Of a stretch of 64,000 bases of DNA, positions 7,397 through 15,762 are shown one piece after another. The stretch is from Streptomyces lavendulae subsp. lavendulae (GTDB taxonomy: Bacteria; Actinomycetota; Actinomycetes; Streptomycetales; Streptomycetaceae): the NCBI RefSeq assembly GCF_002803845.1, contig NZ_CP024985.1, positions 1,116,001 to 1,180,000 on the forward strand. The letters run 5' to 3'. The notes below the pieces were generated by a model. It was given only the letters and a program-made list of their open reading frames with translations. It did not search any database and was not told the origin of the DNA. Positions within the stretch are counted from its first letter, which is position 1, and every line of letters begins with the position of its first letter. The position numbers and the translations under genes are program-made.

Positions 7397-10309
7397 TCAC
7401 CGCGCGCCCGTCTGCGGGCGGGGCCCGGACGGGGCGGGGGCGAGGGCGCGGAGCGCGTCGGGGAGGTCGGCCCGGCCGACCAGCCCGAGCTTGCGGTAGA
7501 CCGAGGTGAGGTGCATCTCCACGGTGCGCCGGGCGATGAACAGGGTCTCGGCGATCTCCTGGTTGGTGGCGCCCTCCGCCGCCGCCCCCGCGACCCGGTG
7601 CTCGATGCCGCTCAGCGGGCAGGGCCGGGGGCGCGCCGCCGCGCCGGTGCGGGGAGCGGGGCCGGGCCCGGTGAGGCCCGCCGCGGCCAGCGCCGCCCGG
7701 ACCCCGGCGGTCAGGGCGGGCGAGCCGCAGCGGCGGGCCGTCTCGTGGGCGCGGCCCAGGTGGCGGCGGGCGCCCGCCGTGTCGCCGCACCGCGCCAGGT
7801 GCCCGCCCAGCAGCAGTTCGGCCCGCGCCCGGTCCAGCCGGGCCTGGGACCGGGACAGCGCCTCGACCGCGCCGGTCAGGAACTCGGTGCGCCGGTCCCC
7901 GTCGGCCACCGTGCCCGCCGCCAGGAGGGCGTGCCCGAGGGCGTACGGGGTGCCCCAGCGGTCGGCCAGTTCCCGTGCCTCGGCGGCCAGTTCGGCCGCT
8001 TCGGCGGTGCGGCCGAGCCGGACCAGGGCCGTGACGGCCAGGGGTCGCCAGGGGGCCCAGGGCCGCCCGTCGAGGCCGGCCTCCGCGAGTCCGTGCTCGC
8101 ACCGCAGCGCACACACCAGCGCGCCTTCCGCGTCCCCGCGTCCGAGCCGGATCCGGGCCCGGGCCATCAGGTACGGGATCCTGCCCAGGAGGGTGTGGTC
8201 CAGGTGGCTGGAGGCGACCCGGTCGAGCATCGTCTCCGCGGCCTCGGTGTCGGCCTGCTCCAGCCGGACGCAGCCCCAGGCGACGAACGGCAGGGCCGAA
8301 CCGCCCGGACCGGGGTGTTCCACGGCTTCCAGAGCGGCCCGTGCGTCGAGGGCCGCGCCGGGGACGTCGCCGAGGCGGTGGCGGACCATGGAGCGTTCGG
8401 CCAGGAGCGACCAGCGGGGCAGGCAGCCGCTGTCGTCGGTCATCGCCAGGTCCAGCATCTCCAGAGCCATGCCGGGTTCGTCGGCCAGGTGGAGCACCTG
8501 GGCCGCGCGGGCGCGCATCCAGTCCCGGGGGGCGGCGCCCTCGGCCCGGACGGCCCGGCCCACGAGGTCCACGGCCTCGCGGGCGGACTCCCCCTCGACG
8601 GCGGCGAGCAGGGCCCGGGCGAGGAGGCCGGCGCTCCCCTGCGGCGCCGGCTCCTCCCCCAACGCCGCCCGGGCGCGTTCGCGTACGGCGGGGAACGCCG
8701 ACGGCCGGTGCAGACCGGCGGCGAGGACGGCCAGTTCGACGGTCCCCCGCAGTGCGCGGTCCTCGGCGTCCGCGCCGGGCTCCTCGGCCGGGCGGGCGGG
8801 CGTCCGGGAGAGCACGGCGAGGGCCGCCGCCGCATCGCCCGCGGCGAGGGCGGTCATCGCGAACTGCACGGCCACCGAGGCGCGCAGGCGGACGTCCCGG
8901 GTCTGGTCGAGCAGGCCGCGCAGCGCGTCCAGCGCTTCGGCGGGGTGGGTGGCGGCCAGCGCCCCGGCCAGTTCGAGGGCGGTGCGCACCCGGCCGGTTT
9001 CCTCGGGCTCGGCCTCCATCAGCCGCCGCAGGTACGGGACCGCCGCCGACCGGGGGCCGGTGCGGCCCGCGCGTTCGGCGGCGTCGCGCAGGGCGCCGAG
9101 CATCCAGCCCTCGTCGAGCCGGGGCAGGGGGAGCAGGTGCCTCGCCACCTCGGCGGAGGCGAAGCCCTCGTCGTTGAGGAGCCGTGCGGCGCGGGTGCGC
9201 AGGCGCACCAGTTCCCCGGGCGGGGCGGCGGCGAGCACGGCCGCGTGGAAGGCCTCCTCCCCGTCGACGGAGAGGAGTTCGTCGTCCCGGTGGCCGTCCA
9301 GGACCGCCGGGACGAGGCGGGGCGGCACGCCGGCGAGCGCGCCGACGCGTTCGGGAGAGGCGGTCTGGCCGGTGCCCCCGTCCGCCGGGGACGGCGGGCG
9401 GTCACTCCGGTCCAGGACGGCGGCGGCCCGTACGACGCGCAGCTCCGTCTCGGTCAGACCGCGCAGGTGGGCCCGTACCGACGCGGCGTGGACCTCCCGC
9501 CACGCCGCGTCGACCTGCCCCACGGACCGGGCTTCGGGCCGGACGCCCGCGCGGCGCAGCCGTAACAGGATGCGTCGCAGGAGGAGGGGGTTGCCGTCGG
9601 AGAGTGCGGCGCAGCGCCAGGTGAAGGGGGGTTCCGGCGCCTGCCCCAGGATGGCCTCGACGGTCTCGGCCACCTGTTCCTCGGCCACCGGCCCGAGGCC
9701 GACGAGGCGGGTCCCCGGATGCCGGACGATCCTGGCGAGCGCCGAGCGGGCCGGTCCGGTACCGGAGGCGCCCCAGGCGAGCACGGTCAGCAGCCGCGCG
9801 CTCTCGGTCCTGCGGATCAGGGACTCCAGCCAGCGCAGGGACGGCCCGTCGCACCACTGCGCGTCGTCCACGACGATCACCAGCGGGCCCCGCGCCATGA
9901 GGGTGGAGGCCAGCCATTCCGTGCGGGGCGGGACGCGCTCGGCTTCCGCGCCGGGCCCGAACAGCTCGCGGACCGCGCCGTATTCGGTGGTCGCGCGCTC
10001 CGGGCGGCCCGCGGTGTGCAGCACGGTGGCCCCGCGCAGTCGGCCGTCGCGGCGGAAGCCGTCGATCAGGGCCGTCTTCCCGATGCCCGTGTTCCCGCGC
10101 ACCACGACGCACCCGGCGCGGCCGGCGTCGGCCGCTTCGGCGCACGCGAAGAGGGCGGCCAGTTCGCCGGAGCGGCCTGCGGGTCCGGGGGTTCGGCCGG
10201 CCGCCACGGGGGAGCGGCCGGCCGCGCCCGGCTTGGTGGGCTCCGCGCTCACCGCGGCGCGGGCCGGTCCGCGCTCCCCGCGCGCGGACGGGGGAAACGC
10301 TGTCTGCAT
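7397..10309 (-). CDS. LAL-family regulator, first of the trio, with a TTA codon
   Basis: A 970-residue LAL regulator. An Ala/Pro-rich lead of about 45 residues precedes the AAA module with Walker A at about 72-79 (GNTGIGKT) and Walker B around 145-152 (IVVDDAQWCD). A tetratricopeptide-like helical body follows, and the protein ends with a LuxR helix-turn-helix (GATNQEIAETLFIARRTVEM region). The ATG at 10309 has GAGGA eight bases upstream. One leucine, about residue 249, is encoded by TTA (plus-strand bases 9563-9565), which implies bldA control of the lead gene of this operon. It is divergent from the large SARP gene across a 304-bp regulatory gap. Confidence 0.88.
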   Translation of the reverse strand: MQTAFPPSARGERGPARAAVSAEPTKPGAAGRSPVAAGRTPGPAGRSGELAALFACAEAADAGRAGCVVVRGNTGIGKTALIDGFRRDGRLRGATVLHTAGRPERATTEYGAVRELFGPGAEAERVPPRTEWLASTLMARGPLVIVVDDAQWCDGPSLRWLESLIRRTESARLLTVLAWGASGTGPARSALARIVRHPGTRLVGLGPVAEEQVAETVEAILGQAPEPPFTWRCAALSDGNPLLLRRILLRLRRAGVRPEARSVGQVDAAWREVHAASVRAHLRGLTETELRVVRAAAVLDRSDRPPSPADGGTGQTASPERVGALAGVPPRLVPAVLDGHRDDELLSVDGEEAFHAAVLAAAPPGELVRLRTRAARLLNDEGFASAEVARHLLPLPRLDEGWMLGALRDAAERAGRTGPRSAAVPYLRRLMEAEPEETGRVRTALELAGALAATHPAEALDALRGLLDQTRDVRLRASVAVQFAMTALAAGDAAAALAVLSRTPARPAEEPGADAEDRALRGTVELAVLAAGLHRPSAFPAVRERARAALGEEPAPQGSAGLLARALLAAVEGESAREAVDLVGRAVRAEGAAPRDWMRARAAQVLHLADEPGMALEMLDLAMTDDSGCLPRWSLLAERSMVRHRLGDVPGAALDARAALEAVEHPGPGGSALPFVAWGCVRLEQADTEAAETMLDRVASSHLDHTLLGRIPYLMARARIRLGRGDAEGALVCALRCEHGLAEAGLDGRPWAPWRPLAVTALVRLGRTAEAAELAAEARELADRWGTPYALGHALLAAGTVADGDRRTEFLTGAVEALSRSQARLDRARAELLLGGHLARCGDTAGARRHLGRAHETARRCGSPALTAGVRAALAAAGLTGPGPAPRTGAAARPRPCPLSGIEHRVAGAAAEGATNQEIAETLFIARRTVEMHLTSVYRKLGLVGRADLPDALRALAPAPSGPRPQTGAR

Positions 10310-10465
10310 GGTGACGGTCCTCGGGTGGATTCCTGTTCGTGCGGCGCGGTCCGGCGTTCGGCGGGGCGGGGGTGACGGCGGGCCGGACCGTCGACCGGCG
10401 TACGGTGGCCGGCCGCTCCCCGTCGTTCGGCGCCCCCCGGTACCGTGCCATCCTGCACCGCCCCC

Positions 10466-10514
10466 CTTGCGAACGCCTTGCCAAGGGCTTGCCGTGGCCG
10501 AACGGCCACCTTGG
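10466..10514 (+). promoter_or_regulatory. SARP-type operator: 11-bp phased CTTGC repeats overlapping a promoter
   Basis: CTTGC occurs at 10466, 10477 and 10488, exactly 11 bp apart, and CTTGG follows at 10510, in the same phase after one skipped turn. The last copy overlaps TTGGAA (10511-10516), which lies 17 bp before GATGAT (10534-10539), a plausible -35/-10 pair for the SARP gene at 10614. A 6-2-6 inverted repeat (TCATCA/TGATGA, 10525-10538) overlaps the -10. Phased heptamers overlapping the -35 are the known layout of SARP binding sites, so autoregulation, or control by the SARP at 1247, is inferred. The gap 10310-10613 holds no gene. Confidence 0.55.
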
Positions 10515-10613
10515 AATACGCCGTTCATCATGTGATGATCCAATTTGTCTGGCGGCGGTGACGCGGTGCCGACCGAGTGCCAGCGCAGCCACGTGTGCAA
10601 GATGGGGAGCTCC

Positions 10614-13600
10614 ATGCCCGCAATTCCGACGGCGGACCGTCCGGCCGAGCCCCTGCTGAGGGTGCTGGGCCCCATGGCGGCCCGCCACGACGGACGCGAC
10701 CTCCCGCTCGGCCCGCCGCGCCGGCGGGCCCTGTTCGCCCTGCTCCTCGTACGCCTCGGACGCGTCGTGCCCACGGAGGTCCTCGTCGAGGAGCTGTGGG
10801 GCGGGGAGCCGCCGCGCCAGGCCGTCGCCACCCTCCAGAGCCACGTCTCCCACCTGCGCCGCGCCCTGCGGCCGGCGGCCGCGGCGGCCCGGCTGTCGGT
10901 GCGCCACCGGGCCCAGGGCTACGTCCTCGACGTCGATCCGGAGCAGGTCGACGTGTGCCGCTTCGAGCGGCTGGTCGCCGAGGGGCGGCAGTTGCTCGAA
11001 CGGCAGGATCCGGCCGGGGCGCGCGACCGGCTGGCGCAGGCACTGCGCCTGTGGCGGGGGTCCCCGTACGCGGAGTTCGACGCCCATCCGTCGCTGTACG
11101 ACGAGACGACACGGCTGGAGCAGCTCCGGCTGACCGCCGTGGAGGTCCACGCGGAGGCCCGACTGCTCCTCGGGGCGGACGAGGAGGTGGCCGCCGACCT
11201 CGACGGGGAGGCCCGCCGCCACCCGACCCGGGAACGCCTCGTCGGCCACCTGATGACCGCCCTGTCCCGGCTGGGCCGGCAGGCGGAGGCGCTGGAGGCC
11301 TACGAACGCACGCGCGTCCACCTCTCCGAGGAGTTCGGCGTGGAGGCCGACGCCGAGCTGCGCCGGATCCGGACGGCGCTCCTGACCCGCGAACCGGAGG
11401 CGGCCGTTCCCGTCCCGGCACCGCGCGCGCGGGAGCGGCCCCGCACCGACGGCGCCGGGGAGGCGGGCCGCGGCGGCACGCCCGTCCCGGCCCCGCCCGC
11501 ACCCGGCCCCGCCCACCCCGCGCCGCCCGGGGCGGACGATCCCCTCGACGCCCCGTCCGGGGACCGGTACGAGGACCCGGCCGAAGACCGGTACGCGGAC
11601 CCGTGCCCGGACGGGGACGGCGGGACGGCGCCCCGGCAGGCGGTGGACGGCCCGTCCGAGCAGGGCCGGCCGGCCGGGCCCTCGCCGTTCACCGGGCGCT
11701 TCCGCGAACTGGACGGCCTCACGGCCGCCGTGGCCGACGTGCGCGTGGGTCACGGGCACGTGGCCGGGGTGCTCGGCCCCGCCGGCATGGGCAAGACCCG
11801 CCTGCTCCTCGAACTGGCCCCCCGGCTGGAAGCCATCGGCTCGGGAACGGACGGGGACGAGGGGCTGGAGGTGGTCTGGAGCCACTGCTTCCCCGGCGAG
11901 GGCGTCCCGCCCTACTGGCCGTGGACGCAGGTCCTGCGCCGGCTGGCCGCCACCCGCCCCGAGGCCTTCCGGGACGCGGCGAGGCCCTTCGGCGCGCTGC
12001 TCTCCCCCGTGATGCCCGAGCGGACGGCCGGGGCCGGTGGCGCCGCCGGAGCCGGATCCGATGCCGGAGCCGACTGGGCCCAGGCCCGGTTCCTGACCAA
12101 CGACGCGGTCTGCGAGGTGCTGCTCGCCCTGGCCGGCCGACGCCCGCTGGTGCTGTTCCTGGAGGACCTGCACTGGGCCGACACCGCCTCCCTGGACCTG
12201 CTCCGTCTGCTGAGCACCCGCCGCCACGGCCACCCGCTCGCGATCGTGCTGACCGCCCGCGACTTCGAGGTCGAATCCGACGCCACCCTGCGCCGGACCC
12301 TCTCCGAGGTCCTGCGCGGTCCGCGCACCCAGACCCTGCGGCTGGACGGGCTCTCCCGCCGGGCCGTCGCCGCGCTCGTCCGGGCGCAGGCCGGGCCGGG
12401 CGTGGACGCGGAGGTCGTCGAAGTGCTGCACCGGCGCAGCGAGGGCAACCCGTACTTCGTGATGCAGCTCCTGTCCCTCCTCGGCGACGCCCGCAGCCTG
12501 CACCGGTCGGACGCGGTGGACACGCTGCTGTCCCGCGTGCCCACCGGCGTGCGCGAGGCCCTGAACCAGCGGTTCGCGAAGCTGCCCGGACCGGTCCTGC
12601 GCGTGCTGCGGCTGTGCGCGGTCCTCGGCACCGAGGTCGACACCGACCTGCTGCACCGCACGGTCGCGGGGGACGAGCCGGTGACCGAGGCGCTGGAGGC
12701 GGCGATCCGCGCCGGCCTGTTCGAGGAGGACCCGCACCATCCCGGGCGGCTGCACTTCGCCCACGCCCTGGTGCAGGAGACGCTCGTCGCCGAGCTGGCC
12801 CGCCAGGACCTGCACCGGCTGCACGCCAAGATCGCCGAGGCCCTGTGCGCGCGCCGGCGGGGGCGGGTGGGTGACGAGGAGATCGAGCGGGTGGCCCACC
12901 ACACCTGGCACGCCGAGCGCGCCCTGCCCGCCGGGAGAGCGCTCCCGAGACTGCTCCAGGCCGCGGAACAGGCCGAGCAGCAACTGGCGTACGAGCGGGT
13001 GGAGACCTGGCTGCGCCGGGCGGTGCACCTGATCGGCTTCCTGCCCCCGGACGAGACCGCGACCGTACGCCTCGAACAGCAGCTGCACATCCAGCTCGGC
13101 CAGGTCCTGGCCACCACCCGCGGCTACGGCCATCCGGAGGCGGAGGCGGCGCTGGCGCACGGCCGGGCGCTCAATCCGGTGACGCGGGCCCCGGAGGACC
13201 CGTCGGTGCTCTGGGCGCTGTGCGCGGCCTACCTGGTCACCGGCCGCTACGACGCCTCACGGCAGTTCTCCGGCCTGTTGCGGGAGATGTCGCACCACGC
13301 CGAGGAGCCGGTGGCGGTGCTCGGAGCGGCGTACGGCGAGGGCATCGTGCTGCACGTGCGGGGGATGCTGCCGCAGGCCCTCGCCGAGCTGGAGCACGGT
13401 GTCGAGAGGGCGGACCGGTACGCCCGCGACGGCCATTCCCTGGCCCGGACCTTCCAGCACGACCCGCGCGTCTCCTGCCGGTCCTACAACGCGTTCACGC
13501 ACTGGCTCCTGGGCGACCGCCCGACCGCCACCGCGCGCCGCCGCGAGCTCCTGCGCCTGACCGCGTACGACAGCAGACCCTCGGACCGCTGTTTCGCCCT

Positions 13601-14066
13601 CTACGTGGACGCGGTCGTGGCGGCCTGGGAGGGCGACGCGGGCACGGCCCTGTCCTCGGGCGCCGAGGGGGTCCGGCTGGCGGGAGAGCACGGGCTGCTC
13701 TACTGGAAGGCCATGCTCGGCCTGCTGGAAGGCTGGGGCCTGACCCATTCCGCACGGGAGGCGGAGGGCCTGGGCCTGATGCACGCCTCGATGGACCGGC
13801 TGCGCGGCTCCAGGACCCTGCTGCGCCACCCCCTCCACCTGGGCCTGCTGGGCCAGGCCCAGCATCACGCGGGGCGCCGGGAGGAGGCGCAGGAGACCTT
13901 CCACGCCCTCCTGGCCGCGGTCGAAGAGCGCCGTGAGGACGTCTACCTCCACCCGGCGCTCCCCGCCACGGGGCTCATCCGTACGCTGCTCGGCCCCGCG
14001 GGGACGGTCGCCGTCGCCGCGCCTAGGCCGGGTTCCAGTGGAACCTCCCGCCCCCGACCCACCTGA
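10614..14066 (+). CDS. Large SARP regulator (winged helix-BTAD-AAA-TPR)
   Basis: An 1150-residue activator of the long SARP class. The winged helix (about residues 14-105) and BTAD (about 110-255) are followed by a Pro/Ala/Asp-rich linker (about 260-360). An NTPase domain comes next, with Walker A near 387-394 (GPAGMGKT) and Walker B near 512-521 (VLFLEDLHWAD), and then a TPR-rich C-terminal half. The chosen ATG has GGGGAG four bases upstream; an upstream ATG at 10545 lacks such a site. The promoter carries phased CTTGC repeats. Family knowledge points to ATP-modulated activation of secondary metabolism. The 3' end overlaps the convergent small gene by 44 bp. The target genes are not in this window. 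Confidence 0.88.
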   Translation: MPAIPTADRPAEPLLRVLGPMAARHDGRDLPLGPPRRRALFALLLVRLGRVVPTEVLVEELWGGEPPRQAVATLQSHVSHLRRALRPAAAAARLSVRHRAQGYVLDVDPEQVDVCRFERLVAEGRQLLERQDPAGARDRLAQALRLWRGSPYAEFDAHPSLYDETTRLEQLRLTAVEVHAEARLLLGADEEVAADLDGEARRHPTRERLVGHLMTALSRLGRQAEALEAYERTRVHLSEEFGVEADAELRRIRTALLTREPEAAVPVPAPRARERPRTDGAGEAGRGGTPVPAPPAPGPAHPAPPGADDPLDAPSGDRYEDPAEDRYADPCPDGDGGTAPRQAVDGPSEQGRPAGPSPFTGRFRELDGLTAAVADVRVGHGHVAGVLGPAGMGKTRLLLELAPRLEAIGSGTDGDEGLEVVWSHCFPGEGVPPYWPWTQVLRRLAATRPEAFRDAARPFGALLSPVMPERTAGAGGAAGAGSDAGADWAQARFLTNDAVCEVLLALAGRRPLVLFLEDLHWADTASLDLLRLLSTRRHGHPLAIVLTARDFEVESDATLRRTLSEVLRGPRTQTLRLDGLSRRAVAALVRAQAGPGVDAEVVEVLHRRSEGNPYFVMQLLSLLGDARSLHRSDAVDTLLSRVPTGVREALNQRFAKLPGPVLRVLRLCAVLGTEVDTDLLHRTVAGDEPVTEALEAAIRAGLFEEDPHHPGRLHFAHALVQETLVAELARQDLHRLHAKIAEALCARRRGRVGDEEIERVAHHTWHAERALPAGRALPRLLQAAEQAEQQLAYERVETWLRRAVHLIGFLPPDETATVRLEQQLHIQLGQVLATTRGYGHPEAEAALAHGRALNPVTRAPEDPSVLWALCAAYLVTGRYDASRQFSGLLREMSHHAEEPVAVLGAAYGEGIVLHVRGMLPQALAELEHGVERADRYARDGHSLARTFQHDPRVSCRSYNAFTHWLLGDRPTATARRRELLRLTAYDSRPSDRCFALYVDAVVAAWEGDAGTALSSGAEGVRLAGEHGLLYWKAMLGLLEGWGLTHSAREAEGLGLMHASMDRLRGSRTLLRHPLHLGLLGQAQHHAGRREEAQETFHALLAAVEERREDVYLHPALPATGLIRTLLGPAGTVAVAAPRPGSSGTSRPRPT

Positions 14067-14259
14067 CCTCCCCGGGATCGTCGAGGTCGTGGATGGTGAC
14101 CCCGGCGGCGGCCGCGGAGAGGAGCACGTCCGTCATGGACCGGGCGGTACTGAAGACCTCGCCGTCGATTTCCACGATGCGGAAGGGCGGGTCCCCGGGC
14201 TGCACACCGAGCACGGTGACGCGCGCCGGGGAGATGTAGGGAATCGTGCCTTCGGTCAT
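14023..14259 (-). CDS. Small protein of unknown function
   Basis: I do not recognise this 78-residue protein. It is soluble-looking, begins MTEGTIPYISPARVTVLG and has a mid segment (RIVEIDGEVFSTARSMTDVL) that looks like an alternating beta/alpha fold. There is no signal peptide, membrane segment or cysteine pair. It overlaps the 3' end of the large SARP gene convergently by 44 bp. The codon usage fits a real actinomycete gene (third-position GC), and it could be a small adaptor. No function is claimed. Confidence 0.6.
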   Translation of the reverse strand: MTEGTIPYISPARVTVLGVQPGDPPFRIVEIDGEVFSTARSMTDVLLSAAAAGVTIHDLDDPGEVRWVGGGRFHWNPA

Positions 14260-14374
14260 CCGAAGCTCGCCTCCACTTCACGGCCGGGGCCGACGCGGGG
14301 CGCGGACCCGCTCTACGTGTACCCCGCTTCGGCACGACTCATGCGCCCCACCCGTCCCTGGGGCGGGCTGTCGG

Positions 14375-15589
14375 TCAGGTGATCGTCCAGTGCTGGAGGG
14401 CCGATCCGGTGTCCGGTTGCTGGGTGACCGGGGAGCCGGCGGCCGTGGAGGCGGTGGTGAGGAGCAGCCCGCTCTTCACCGAGGTGACGGTGTGGGTGCC
14501 GTCCTGGCCCCGGACGACGGTCCAGCGCTGGTTCGCGCCGCCGTGGCAGGTCCACTGGATCACCTTGGCGCCCGCCGCGGTGGATCCGCCGCTGATGTCG
14601 GCGCAGAGGCCGGACTCGGCGTTGACGATCTCGTAGGAGCCGTCCGGCTGACGCGTGAAGTTCCACTTCTGGTTGGCGCCGGTGTTCGGCGTGTACGTGA
14701 TGAGCTGGGTGCCCGCGGTGGTGCTGTGGCCGGGGTCGTCGAGGGCCCGGCCGCCGGAGACGAGCGTGCGGGTGCCGTCGAGGGTGCCGGGGGCGGGTCC
14801 CACCGCCGTGAGGGTCAGGGTCTGCTCGGCCGCCGTGCGCGCACCGCCCACCCCGCCACCGGTGTCGGTCCAGGAGCGGGCCGGGGTGGTCTCGGCCGGC
14901 CGGGAGGCCACGGCCGACAGGGCGATGACCAGCCCGCTGTACCGGTTGACGAGGCGGTGGGTGCCGGTGGGTCCGCCGTCGGCGGAGGTGCCGGGGACGA
15001 CCCACCACTGCCGGCCGGTCAGCGCGTCGCGCACCCACCGGAGGTAGGCGTGGTCGTCGCCGTGGCTGCCGTACTCGTTCTCGATCTGTACGGCCACCAC
15101 GGGGCCGCCGTGGCGGGCCTGGAGGGCCGCGATGCGGGGGATCAGCGCGTCGAACCAGCGGGCGACCGCTGCCAGGAAGGGCGGGTGGGAGGTGCGCGGG
15201 CGCATGCCCGGGGTTCCGGTCAGCCAGGCGGGGAGTCCGCCGTTGTCCCATTCGGCGCAGATGTAGGGGCCGGGCCGGACGATCACGTCGAGCCCGGCCC
15301 GCCCGGCCAGGCCGATGAACCGCTCCAGGTCGCGCGGGCCGTCGAAGCGGACGTCCCCCGGGGTCCGCTCGTGGAAGTTCCAGGGGACGTAGGTGTCGAC
15401 CGTGTTGAGTCCGAGGGCCGCCACGCGCTCCAGGCGGTCGGCCCACTGTCCGGGGTGGACGCGGAAGTAGTGCAGGGAGCCGGACAGCACGCGGTGCGGT
15501 CGGCCCGCGCGCAGGAAGGCACCGCCGGTGTGGGTCAGCGTGGCCGGTGCACCGCTCGTGGCCCGCCCTCCGGATGTTATCGATGCCAA
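14375..15589 (-). CDS. Chimeric protein: truncated GH35 beta-galactosidase joined to a ricin-B lectin domain
   Basis: A 404-residue ORF of two unrelated parts. Residues about 25-193 are the first half of a GH35 beta-galactosidase barrel: SGSLHYFRVHP, TYVPWNFHE, CAEWDNGGLP, and IENEYG with the acid/base Glu. Sequence similarity stops at RDALTGR, so the second half of the barrel with the catalytic nucleophile Glu is absent. After a junction near residue 193 come a linker and a C-terminal beta-trefoil (about 270-404) with QxW repeats (NQKW, NQRW, LQHW), typical of carbohydrate-binding ricin-B domains. No signal peptide is seen. The TTG start at 15589 lies inside a LacI operator, with a GGGAGGGG run just upstream. 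Galactosidase activity is not expected; it may be a deletion fusion or a pseudogene. Confidence 0.7.
   Translation of the reverse strand: MASITSGGRATSGAPATLTHTGGAFLRAGRPHRVLSGSLHYFRVHPGQWADRLERVAALGLNTVDTYVPWNFHERTPGDVRFDGPRDLERFIGLAGRAGLDVIVRPGPYICAEWDNGGLPAWLTGTPGMRPRTSHPPFLAAVARWFDALIPRIAALQARHGGPVVAVQIENEYGSHGDDHAYLRWVRDALTGRQWWVVPGTSADGGPTGTHRLVNRYSGLVIALSAVASRPAETTPARSWTDTGGGVGGARTAAEQTLTLTAVGPAPGTLDGTRTLVSGGRALDDPGHSTTAGTQLITYTPNTGANQKWNFTRQPDGSYEIVNAESGLCADISGGSTAAGAKVIQWTCHGGANQRWTVVRGQDGTHTVTSVKSGLLLTTASTAAGSPVTQQPDTGSALQHWTIT
15575..15589 (-). promoter_or_regulatory. LacI-type operator O2 overlapping the GH35-fusion start codon
   Basis: TGTTATCGATGCCAA on the plus strand is an exact copy of the O1 site 79 bp away. 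It has the central CG and imperfect two-fold symmetry of LacI/GalR operators. Read on the minus strand, its first three bases are the TTG start codon, so a bound repressor would block elongation or initiation there. Confidence 0.6.
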
Positions 15590-15639
15590 GGCCCCTCCCG
15601 GCGTCCGCGACGGCTCTTCGGAGATCGATCCCGGGTCGG

Positions 15640-15668
15640 ACTATGGCAGAGAATGTTATCGATGCCAA
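15640..15668 (-). promoter_or_regulatory. Promoter of the GH35-fusion gene with LacI-type operator O1
   Basis: On the minus strand, TTGGCA (15668-15663) and CATAGT (15645-15640) are spaced by 17 bp. The operator TGTTATCGATGCCAA (15654-15668) covers the whole -35 element and part of the spacer, so repressor binding would exclude RNA polymerase. The divergent lacI-type gene starts 95 bp away and is the obvious candidate repressor. Confidence 0.65.
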
Positions 15669-15762
15669 TGGAGTGCGCACATCTGCCCCGCAGCCCGGCG
15701 GGAACCGGCCGGGGCGGCATGGGGGGCGATATCATCCGTGCTCGTGACGGGAAGGGGGCCCC

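Noticed and set aside
9402-13160. A 1252-codon minus-strand ORF opposite the large SARP
   Set aside because: No domain or membrane pattern, and it is the mirror of two well-supported genes.
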